Shown piece after piece: positions 34,001 through 42,600 of a stretch of DNA of 64,000 bases (position 1 is its first letter; every line of letters starts with the position of its first letter). A program made the position numbers and the translations under genes. Origin of the DNA: Halocafeteria seosinensis (lineage: Eukaryota; Sar; Bigyra; Bicosoecida); the NCBI GenBank assembly GCA_001687465.1, contig LVLI01000050.1, positions 25,576 through 89,575 on the forward strand, given 5' to 3'. The notes below the pieces were generated by a model. The model was not told the origin of the DNA. It saw only the letters and a program-made list of their open reading frames with translations, and did not search any database.

Positions 34001-34659
34001 AGAGACAGACGGTGGAAAATAAATTCTCGCTTAAGGCTGGGAAAACTGAACAGAGAGAGGTAAAAGCATTTTCTCTCTCTGGCATTCAAAGTGGAAGGAC
34101 AGATTTACCAGTTCCAGTCGGTATGAGCATCGACGCTGGGGTGGGTTCCAATCAGCCTCGGGTTATCTTGGTGGATACTAGTTCTCTCGCAGGTCGGTCT
34201 TCAGGAACAGTTCGTATCGTCTCCACGAAAACGCCAAAACTGGAGCTTGCAGGAAGAAATAAATCGGGTGCTGGCAATCCCACGATTCAGTTAGCTGTGG
34301 CAGCCGATCTTGACACCGCTCAGTTGCGACACATTGATCGAGTCCGGTTGAAGTTGCGGTATTGGAAGGCTAAGCTCTTGGCGGAAGCGCCTCCGCTGGT
34401 ACAAGTTGAAACTGGCCAAACCAAGCATCCTGGAGATGGCGATCACTCTTCTCTATCATTGGGAACTGTTCTCCCTCCTCTACCTGGAAGCCATATTCGC
34501 CGACTGGAGTTTGCCAACTCGAATACCGGTGATGGTCTACAGTCGTATGGCGTCGTTGAACGCCACCGTAGCAGACTTCGCCTCGAGACCGAGGCCCAAA
34601 AGAAACTCTTTCGACCCCAGGTTCCGCGAAGTAAACGAGCCTTGTACATGCACGAATAA
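31057..34659 (+). CDS. P8: GLUG-repeat surface protein
   Basis: An intact 1200-residue frame from ATG 31057 to the TAA at 34657-34659. The N-terminus has a Gly-run, an Arg triplet and an Ala-run before the hydrophobic segment WSLLVWSIGLGLVLW, then 'GDLRSKITGPGIDC'. The start domain has 'NEVFDGNHH', 'IRNVHVKNG' and 'VESCSSSG'. There are ten GLUG repeats, and the cap ends at 'LRFQLPTPSPT' near residue 569. The stalk runs about 573-835, the TM about 860-881 followed by RRRK, and the tail 882-1200 has 'DPRAMYATQLGIP', 'AHINPIAS', 'LKLRYWKAKLLAEAPPL', 'RRLEFANS' and 'PQVPRSKRALYMHE'. From about 32230 onward it is nearly identical to P9, while its first half differs. Probable type I membrane receptor or adhesin. 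Confidence 0.93.
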   Translation: MSEDAEYHHGMQTGIPKYNCCTAPCACRRGRSQKGGLGFSGGGGGGGRRRAAAAAASVRVWSLLVWSIGLGLVLWPQSGCRGGDLRSKITGPGIDCISYHDTTPQFTMTCDLEWDDADHITLRANEVFDGNHHIFYMDTQAFNGLFVMERNREYTNINVDSFDKAPIIRNVHVKNGQTSTDGGFIVQAHQKFFIVESCSSSGTIRGGGICGKSCGAHEGQIKITNSSSTGDVTSDNAGGIAGAGVGSNEGIANISDCYSTRTLIGEDTGGICGKYAGKMNGQVYITNCHSEGIIEGTQAGGIVGGEAGADGGYVYIHGCYSTGEIQGDYSGGITGEDAGEDNGEVRIISCYSTGDISGDGAGGICGSLRYAGTGTADTGGGSVYIAQSYSKGNIQGGGSGGIVGSEAGSEESFLKITECYSTGDMIGSNSGGIIGSNAAEHNGKVDIKDCYSTGKKDGESSGGICGANAGKHCGGTCSIDIENTYASGDITRSNAGGIIGSIGDWRAHINIRYSVYRHRLVGSAASSPQATGNSDNLEDIDGKLYKHNGTTRWSEAVWATNGTNEFPILRFQLPTPSPTATSTPSHTPSPTSTGTSSRTRTPARTATSSMTPTGTLTATPTVTSTLTPTVSPTPTPTSTPSKTPTKTITPTSTNTRTSTPSSTGTSTGSPTGTSTRTRTPSSTPTSSETGTGTRTPTPSETATSTASESASRTPTASLTSTSSSSPTSARTVTSSSTHTTSPTRTSTPSSSETTSSSPTSTPTRTVTQTPSLTETPTETRTVTSTVSRTSRVTGTPTSTRTPSPTRTISPSALSSVSPSVTSTGTFSSTPTSEAVVDDSLSSELRGGNKGGLSSALHTSVAASLGGAMLLIIIYLVYRRRKNQVVAKSSSDPRAMYATQLGIPVESLKLMSSLESGSHVSIVPHDTYALVSETGRHEGISPLPGASQVFASGQMGELKVAHINPIASNAQRERAEQTQSVMQRQTVENKFSLKAGKTEQREVKAFSLSGIQSGRTDLPVPVGMSIDAGVGSNQPRVILVDTSSLAGRSSGTVRIVSTKTPKLELAGRNKSGAGNPTIQLAVAADLDTAQLRHIDRVRLKLRYWKAKLLAEAPPLVQVETGQTKHPGDGDHSSLSLGTVLPPLPGSHIRRLEFANSNTGDGLQSYGVVERHRSRLRLETEAQKKLFRPQVPRSKRALYMHE

Positions 34660-35324
34660 GCTGACCAAAGTGGCCTCTCTAGTGAGAATAAGATATTACT
34701 GGCGTGGGTCCGCATGAATGAGTTCCCGTAGATACTGATCAATGGCAATTGCTCCGTACTCTATGGCGAAAAATCGGGTTGAAATGCTATGAAATGCCAC
34801 TCAAGCCATCCATTTAGCCAGCAACAATGCTTCACTTCCGTTCACATCTATTGTGTGTTCGTTTCCGCATAGTTACAAATACAACCCACTTGCAAGTCGA
34901 TCAGTCGGAGACGCGGGACCTATCATCGCGTCCCATTCTCTTCTCAAGCATTGATACTTCGATTCACTTGCACTTTCTGTCGTGCAGAGAAGAATGCTCA
35001 ACTCACGGAATTAGTAGACTAATTACAGTTTCTCGAAAGTCTGACTTCCTTTCTCCCAGGCGCAAAGCCCGGAAGAAAAGATCCGCCGGTGTCCCATTGA
35101 GTCGTCCCGGGAGGGAACACGCATACAGTACAAGAAGTTTGAGGGGACCACTGTTGCTCTTCAATCCTTTGTCGTGTGTACCGTACAGTGTGGTGTGGCA
35201 CATAATTGTTTCTCCCGCATGAGCAGAGTGGAAGTGGACGATCCATCGTGTCCATGTACTGTAGTGGTTGCATGAGGGCAGCAGAAAGAAAGAAATTCGG
35301 TTGGGTTAGGTTTGGGGTTCTAGG
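34660..35324. repeat. P8-P9 spacer, near-identical to the P9-P10 spacer
   Basis: A 665-base spacer that matches 38943-39625 over nearly its whole length, with small indels (for example CGAGTCT extra in the second copy near 39085, and a GTAGTA insertion near 39305). It carries TACAGTA (35124) and TACTGTA (35257) about 65 bases before the P9 ATG. No gene is supported. The long minus-strand frame here is a shadow crossing into P9. Confidence 0.9.
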
Positions 35325-38300
35325 ATGGTGAGAAAGAAGAATTTTCAACCCCCAAGCACTGCTTTGGCGACAGACAAAGGTTTCCCTTGTGCTGTTCCCG
35401 GAGGAAAAGCGCGTCGACTGCTTGCTTGTGCTATTGGACTGAGTCTTGTGGTACAAGTATTGTCCACTGGACTGGATCGCCGCCAGGAGATTGTAGATGG
35501 CAAGGTGAATTGTATTAGCTATATTGCTACAGAGCGACTTTTTCGGATGAACTGCATTTTGGACTGGGGAGCTCACAAGTATGACCACTCCGACTATATC
35601 ACTCTGCTTGCGAACGAGGTCTTTGATGGAAACCATCACACCTTCGAGCTGAATGATTCTCATGACGTCTTTGAGGGAATTTTTGCCATCAAGTCTGATG
35701 GCAACGCTAGCGAAGGAACAGTTGAGTCTTTCGAGCAAGCACCTATCATCCGAAATGTGCATGTCAGCGGCGGGACAACCTCAAGCGGTGGAGGATTCAT
35801 TGTTCGAGCAAAGCAGAAGTTCTTTATCGTAGAATCGTGTACTTCATCAGGTAAAATACGTGGGGGTGGAATCTGCGGGGACTGTTGTAGTGCAAATGGA
35901 GGCCAGATTAAGATAACGAATTCGTCTTCCACAGGTGATGTCCATGCTGACGGCGCTGGTGGTATAACAGGATCCAGACTGGGTTACGACAGGGGTATTG
36001 CGAACGTTAGCAACTGCCATTCCACAGGGCATTTAGTCAAAAGAAATGTCGGTGGAATATGTGGGCAGTTTGCGGGTGGTAAGGAAGGCCACGTTTATAT
36101 CAAGAACTGTTACTCGAGAGGAATGATAGAAGGGGCAGAAAGCGGTGGGATTGTGGGAGGAGAGGCTGGATTTCATACGGGACATGTGCACGTCGAGGGA
36201 TGCTACTCGACAGGTACAATATATGGAGTTGGCAGCGGTGGAATCACGGGAGATGACCCAGGCCAAGGAGGTGGAGAAGTTCGAGTGACATTGTGCCATA
36301 GTGCTGGAGGTATCTCAGGTTCAAATGCAGGTGGTATTTGTGGTTACCTTAACTATCAACTTGATGGAAATGTGGATGGAGGAGGTTTAGTGTATATTTG
36401 GCAATCATACTCGGAGGGACAAATTGGATCGAATAATGTTGGTCAAAGTGGTGGGATTGTTGGAAGCGAAGCTGGATCGGAAACGGGTTACCTTAAGATT
36501 ACGGAATGTTACTCTACAGGTGATATTATTGGTTCCAATTCAGGTGGAATTACGGGGAATAATGCAGCAGCACGTAATGGTAAAGTTTCCATCAAAGACT
36601 GCTACAGTAGAGGGAAGATAGATGGGCAATCTTCGGGCGGCATCTGTGGTGCCAATGCCGGGAAGGACTGTGTCAGTGGTGGAACGTGTAGTCTTGATAT
36701 TGAAAACACGTATGCGTCGGGAGACATCACGCGAAGTAAAAACGCTGGTGGTATTATAGGAAGCATTGTTGGCGACGCTGCAGGTATCAGCGTTAGCTAT
36801 TCCGTGTATCGGTATCCACTTGTGGGCTCCGGGACCCCTAGCCCACAGGCAACAGGTAATTCTGAAAGTCTGGAGGATATCAATGGAACACTATATAAGC
36901 ATAACGGCACAACAAGATGGTCAGAGGCTGTATGGGCTACAAATGGGACAAGTGAGTTCCCTATATTGCGCTTTCAGCTTCCAACACCGAGTCCCACTGC
37001 CACTTCAACGCCTTCAAACACCCCATCTCCTACTTCTACAGGGACTTCTAGCCGCACAAGAACCCCAACCAGGACTGCTACGTCGTCAATGACGCCTACA
37101 GGGACTCTGACAGCTACGCCAACAGTGACCTCGACGCTTACACCTACGGTCAGTCGGACTCCAACGCCTACGAGTACGCCAAGTAAGACACCTACAGAGA
37201 CTATCACGCCTACCAGTACAAACACCAGGACGAGTACGCCCTCATCTACAGGGACTTCTACGGGTAGTCCTACGGGAACCAGCACTCGCACGAGAACGCC
37301 TTCATCTACAGGGACTTCTACAGGCAGTCCTACGGGAACCAGCACTCGCACGAGAACGCCTTCATCTACCCCGACGTCTAGCGAAACAGTCACAGGAACC
37401 AAAACTCCTACTCCTAGTGAAACAGCGACAAGCACTGCCAGTGAATCAGCTTCTCGAACTCCTACCGCTAGTTTGACAAGCACATCGAGCAGTTCACCAA
37501 CGAACTCAAGGACCGTAACATCGTCAAGCACTCATACAATGTCACCTACCAGAACACCCAGTTCCAGCGAAACGACAAGTAGTTCTCCCACTAGCACACC
37601 GGCGAGAACTGTGACCCAAACACCGAGCTTAACAGAAACTCCCACAGAAACGCGTACAGTGACATCGACAGTATCCCGTACAAGCAGAGTGTCAGGAACA
37701 CCCACTTCTACTCGCACGCCGTCTCCCACACGCACTGCCACAAGAACTATTTCTCCGTCCGCTTCATCCAGCGTGAGTCCTTCCGTTACTTCAACAGGTA
37801 CCTTTTCATCTACGCCTACGTCGGAAGCTGTTGTCGATGATTCACTTTCCTCGGAATTAAGAGGCGGCAACAGAGGAGGTTTGTCGTCTGCTTTACGTAC
37901 TTCCGCAGCCGCTTCACTAGGCGGAGCTATGTTACTGATAATAATCTACCTTGTATATCGGCGAAGGAAAAACCAAGTGGTGGCTAAATTGTCTAGTGAC
38001 CCAAGAGCAATGTATGCGACACAACTCGGAATACCTGTGGAAAGCTTGAAGCTAATGTCGTCCCTTGAGAGCGGTGGCCATGTTTCGATTGTACCACATG
38101 ATACCTGTGCTTTGGTGTCTGAAACTGGTCGTCATGAGGGAATTTCCCCGTTATCGGGAGCATCTCAAGTGTTTGCTAGTGGCCAAATGGGAGAGTTAAA
38201 GGTTGCTCATATCAACCCCATCGCGTCTAACGCCCAGCGCGAACGTGCTGAGCAAACCCCGTCATCGATGCGGATGCAGACGGTAGAAAATAAATTCTCG

Positions 38301-38942
38301 CTTAAGGCTGGGAAAACTGAGCAGAGAGAGGTAAAAGCATTTTCTCTCTCTGGCATTCAAAGTGGAAGGACAGATTTACCAGTTCCAGTCGGTATGAGCA
38401 TCGACGCTGGGGTGGGTTCCAAATTGACTTCCAATCAGCCACGGGTTATCTTGGTGGATACTAGTTCTCTCCCAGGTCGGTCTTCAGGAACAGTTCGTAT
38501 CGTCTCCACGAAAACGCCAAAACTGGAGCTTGCAGGAAGAAGTAAATCGGGTGCTGGCAATCCCACGATTCAGTTGGCTGTGGCAGCCGATCTTGACACC
38601 GCTCAGTTACGACACATTGATCGAGTGCGATTGAAATTGCGGTATTGGAAGGCTAAGCTCTTGGCGGAAGCGCCTCCGCTGGTACAAGTTGAAACTGGCC
38701 AAACCAAGCATCCTGGAGATGGCGATCACTCTTCTCTATCATTGGGGACTGTTCTCCCTCCTCTACCTGGAAGCCATATACGCCGACTGGAGTTTGCCAA
38801 CTCGAATACCGATGGTGGTCTACAGTCGTATGGCGTCGTTGAACTCCACCGTAGCCAACTTCGCCTCGAGACCGAGGCCCAAAAGAAACTCTTTCGACCC
38901 CAGGTTCCGCGAAGTAAACGAGCCTTGTACATGCACGAATAA
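35325..38942 (+). CDS. P9: GLUG-repeat surface protein
   Basis: An intact 1205-residue frame, ATG 35325 to TAA 38940-38942. A Lys/Arg-rich start leads to the hydrophobic segment LLACAIGLSLVVQVLSTG (about residues 31-48), then 'DRRQEIVDGKVNC'. The start domain has 'NEVFDGNHHTFEL', 'APIIRNVHV' and 'VESCTSSG'. There are ten GLUG repeats, and the cap ends at 'LRFQLPTPSPT' near residue 548. The stalk has one extra 60-bp unit relative to P8. The TM is at about 860-880 and the tail is nearly identical to P8, with a four-residue insertion (KLTS) near 38421. The N-terminal third is nearly identical to P10. Probable type I membrane protein. Confidence 0.93.
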   Translation: MVRKKNFQPPSTALATDKGFPCAVPGGKARRLLACAIGLSLVVQVLSTGLDRRQEIVDGKVNCISYIATERLFRMNCILDWGAHKYDHSDYITLLANEVFDGNHHTFELNDSHDVFEGIFAIKSDGNASEGTVESFEQAPIIRNVHVSGGTTSSGGGFIVRAKQKFFIVESCTSSGKIRGGGICGDCCSANGGQIKITNSSSTGDVHADGAGGITGSRLGYDRGIANVSNCHSTGHLVKRNVGGICGQFAGGKEGHVYIKNCYSRGMIEGAESGGIVGGEAGFHTGHVHVEGCYSTGTIYGVGSGGITGDDPGQGGGEVRVTLCHSAGGISGSNAGGICGYLNYQLDGNVDGGGLVYIWQSYSEGQIGSNNVGQSGGIVGSEAGSETGYLKITECYSTGDIIGSNSGGITGNNAAARNGKVSIKDCYSRGKIDGQSSGGICGANAGKDCVSGGTCSLDIENTYASGDITRSKNAGGIIGSIVGDAAGISVSYSVYRYPLVGSGTPSPQATGNSESLEDINGTLYKHNGTTRWSEAVWATNGTSEFPILRFQLPTPSPTATSTPSNTPSPTSTGTSSRTRTPTRTATSSMTPTGTLTATPTVTSTLTPTVSRTPTPTSTPSKTPTETITPTSTNTRTSTPSSTGTSTGSPTGTSTRTRTPSSTGTSTGSPTGTSTRTRTPSSTPTSSETVTGTKTPTPSETATSTASESASRTPTASLTSTSSSSPTNSRTVTSSSTHTMSPTRTPSSSETTSSSPTSTPARTVTQTPSLTETPTETRTVTSTVSRTSRVSGTPTSTRTPSPTRTATRTISPSASSSVSPSVTSTGTFSSTPTSEAVVDDSLSSELRGGNRGGLSSALRTSAAASLGGAMLLIIIYLVYRRRKNQVVAKLSSDPRAMYATQLGIPVESLKLMSSLESGGHVSIVPHDTCALVSETGRHEGISPLSGASQVFASGQMGELKVAHINPIASNAQRERAEQTPSSMRMQTVENKFSLKAGKTEQREVKAFSLSGIQSGRTDLPVPVGMSIDAGVGSKLTSNQPRVILVDTSSLPGRSSGTVRIVSTKTPKLELAGRSKSGAGNPTIQLAVAADLDTAQLRHIDRVRLKLRYWKAKLLAEAPPLVQVETGQTKHPGDGDHSSLSLGTVLPPLPGSHIRRLEFANSNTDGGLQSYGVVELHRSQLRLETEAQKKLFRPQVPRSKRALYMHE
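37242..37361 (+). repeat. 60-bp tandem duplication in the P9 stalk
   Basis: Units 37242-37301 and 37302-37361 differ at very few bases and encode the 20-residue phrase starting STGTSTGSPTG. P8 has one copy at 33037-33096, so this is a recent in-frame gain or loss. Confidence 0.95.
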
Positions 38943-39625
38943 GCTGACCAAAGTGGCCCCTCTAGTGAGAATAAGATATTACTGGCGTGGGTCCGCATGA
39001 ATGAGTTCCCGTAGATACTGATCAATGGCAATTGCTCCGTACTCTATGGCGAAAAATCGGGTTGAAATGCTATGAAATGCCACTCGAGTCTCAAGCCATC
39101 CATTTAGCCAGCAACAATGCTTCACTTCCGTTCACATCTATTGTGTGTTCGTTTCCGCATAGTTACAAATACAACCCACTTGCAAGTCGATCAGACGGAG
39201 ACGTGGGAACTATCATCGCGTCCCATTCTCTTCTCAAGCATTGATACTTCGATTCATTTGCACTCTCTGTCGTGCAGAGAAGAATGCTCCACTCACGGCA
39301 TTACAGTAGTAGACTAATTACAATTCCTCGACAGTCTGACTTCCTTTCTCCCAGGCGCAAAGCCCGGAAGAAAAGATCCGGGCAACTCGCCCGGTGTCCC
39401 ATTGAGTCGTCCCGGGAGGGAACACGCATACAGTACAAGAAGTTTGAGGGGACCACTGTTGCTCTTCCTTTCTCCAATCCTTTGTCGTGTGTACCGTACA
39501 GTATGGTTGTTTCTCCCGCATGAGCAGAGTGGAAGTTAACGATCCATCGTGTCCATGTACTGTAGTGGTTGCATGAGGACAGCAGAAAGAAAGAAATTCG
39601 GTTGGGTTAGGTGTGGGGTTCTAGG
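38943..39625. repeat. P9-P10 spacer, copy of the P8-P9 spacer
   Basis: This is the duplicate of 34660-35324. TACAGTA occurs at 39302, 39429 and 39497, and TACTGTA at 39558, about 60 bases before the P10 ATG. No gene is supported. Confidence 0.9.
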
Positions 39626-42600
39626 ATGGTGAGAAAGAAGAATTCTCAACCCCCAAGCGCTGCTTTGGCGACAGACAAAGGTTTCCCTTGTGCTGTTCCC
39701 GGAGGAAAAGCGCGTCGACTGCTTGCTTGTGCTATTGGACTGAGTCTTGTGGTACAAGTATTGTCCACTGGACGGGATCGCCGCCAGGAGATTGTAGATG
39801 GCGAGGTGAATTGTATTAGCTATAATGCTACAGAGCGACTTTTTCGGATGAACTGCACTTTGGACTGGAAAGCTCACAGGTATGGCCACTCCGACTACAT
39901 CACTCTGCTTGCGAACGAGATCTTTGATGGAAACCATCACACCTTCGAGCTGAATGATTCTCATGACGTCTTTGAGGGAATTTTTGCCATCAAGTCTGAG
40001 GGCAACGCTAGCGAAGGAACAGTTGAGTCTTTCGAGCAAGCACCTATCATCCGAAATGTGCATGTCACTGGCGGGACAACCTCAAGCGGTGGAGGATTCA
40101 TTGTTCGAGCAAAGCAGAAGTTCTTTATCGTAGAATCGTGTACCTCATCAGGTAGAATACTTGGGGGTGGAATCTGCGGGGACTGTTGTGGTGCAAATGG
40201 AGGCCAGATTAAGATAACGAATTCGTCTTCCACAGGACAAATCGTTGCAGACGGCGCTGGTGGTATAACAGTACAAAACCTAGGGAGCGATGGAGGTATG
40301 GCTGACGTATCCGATTCTCATTCTGCGGGGGATATCCTAGAGGAGGATACTGGTGGAATTGTTGGCGCACTCACTGCTGAGGATGAAGGTATGCTCTATG
40401 GTGTTGATTGCAACTCCACGGGTGGCATTGATGGAGGGTCTAGTAGCCCCCCTGCAAGGGGTGGCATTGTAGGAGCAAAAGCTGGCTCAAATCATGGGTT
40501 CGTACACGTTCAAAGATGCCACTACTCGGGAGAAATCAGCGGAGATGGCAGTGGAGGAATAATTAGTTCATTGGCTGGTTCAAGTGGGGGCGAAGCCTAC
40601 ATTGTGGATTGCAACTGTACCGGGACTATAGCAGGAAGCAAAAGCGGTGGCATTGCTGGTAAAGAAGCTGGTTCGCATAGTGGTTTTGTGCACATTGAGC
40701 GATGTCACTCCACGGGAAAAATCATAGGATATGCCAGTGGTGGGATTACGGGGTCCGATGCAGCTGTGCAGAACAGCAACGTTGAAATAATAAATTGCTC
40801 CAGTACTGGGGATTTGACCGCGCCAGATGGTGCCTGTGGTGGGATTTGTGGCGCCAGAGCGGCCAGTTCTTCAGGACAATTAAACATCACGAACTCTCAT
40901 TCACTTGGGATCATTGGCAAATATAATGCTGGGGGCATCGTTGGGAGAGATGCTGCGAAAGACAATGGGAAAATTCGTATTAGGCGGTGTTTTAGCGAGG
41001 GGTCAATTGATGGAACCAATGCAGGTGGTATATGTGGCTCCTTCTCTTTTGTCGCTGGGGACGAAGGTGGAGAGATTTACATAACTCAATCTTATTCTAC
41101 TGGAGACATTACTGGAGTCAAAAGCGGAGGCATAGTCGGCGAAGGAGCAGGATCGAATGGCTTCATTGAAATCACCCAGTGCTTCTCTCTCGGAGACATT
41201 TTAGGGGACGAAAGTGGTGGTATCGCTGGGACTAATGCTGGCGAATATAATGGCAAGGTTTATATTCGAGACTGCTATAGCAGGGGCAAGATAGGAGGAA
41301 GCGATTCAGGAGGAATTTGTGGTGCTCAGGTAGGCAGCAGCTGTACTACCAGTGTATGCAACATTATCCTTGAAAACACCTTTTCCTCGGGAGGAATAAC
41401 CCACGGTGCCAGTGGGATCATAGGCAGTATTTCAGGCGGCCACGTAGCTGTCAAATACTCAGTGTATAACGGGACTTCGGGGCGTCCAATAGGTGACACC
41501 ACATATGACAAGGGGAATAGCGACAACATAGAGGATATCACTGGAAACTTATATGAGTATAATGGCGAATTAAAATGGTCACATGCTATATGGGCTACAA
41601 ATGGGACGGACGAGCTCCCTATATTGCGTTTCCAAGCCCCAGCACCTACCGACCAACGGAAACAGATTGTAGATGGCCAGGTGTCTTGTATTAGCTACAA
41701 CGCTACAGATCGTAATTTTCGGATGAACTGCGATTTGGAGTGGCATGCTCATGGATTTAATTACGCCGACTATATCACTCTATGTGCGAACGAGGTCTTT
41801 GATGGCAACCATCATTTTTTCAAACTGGATGATAATTATTCTTATTTTGGCCTATTTGTGATCAAGTCGGACGGCAACGCTAGCAAGGGAAGGGTTGAGT
41901 CTTTCGAGCAAGCACCTATTATCCGAAATGTGCATGTCAGTGACGGGGCGACCACAGACGGTGGAGGGTTCGTTGTACAGAAAGAGCAGAAGTTCTTCAT
42001 CGTGGATTCGTGTAGTTCATCAGGGAGGATACTTGGAGGTGGGATGTGCGGGGACAATTGTGGTGCACATGGAGGCCAGGTCAAGATCATGAATTCATCT
42101 TCCACGGGTGATGTCGATGCTGATGGCGCTGGTGGTATAACAGGGCAAAAGCTGGGTTACAACGGGGGTATTGCCAACATTGGCAACTGTCATTCCAGAG
42201 GGGTTTTGTTCAGAGCAAACTCCAGTGGAATATGTGGGCAGTTTGCGGGTGGTAAGGAAGGCCAAATCTACATCGAGAACTCTTACTCGGTCGGCAAGAT
42301 ACAAGGAGACGGAAGTGGCGGGATTGCCGGAGGAGCGGCTGGCATTGAGAAGNGTCGTGTAGAAATTGTGGAGTGCTACTCTTCCGGTGGAATATTTGGA
42401 GCTGACAGCGGTGGAATCACAGGAGGTGGAGCAGGTCAAGATGGTGGGGAAGTCCGAGTTACATCTTGCCATAGTACTGGCGATATCTCGGGCGAAGGAG
42501 CAGGGGGCATCTGTGGATCTGGATCACTAGGCTACATGAGTCCAATTAGCTCGGTAAGCACTGATGGAGGATCAGTCTATGTTACACGATCATACTCCGA

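Noticed and set aside
35019-35762. A 247-codon minus-strand frame spanning the P8-P9 spacer and P9's 5' end (a similar one at 39536-40063)
   Set aside because: Part lies antisense to the strongly supported start domain of P9/P10, there is no recognisable motif, and both copies exist only because the region is duplicated.
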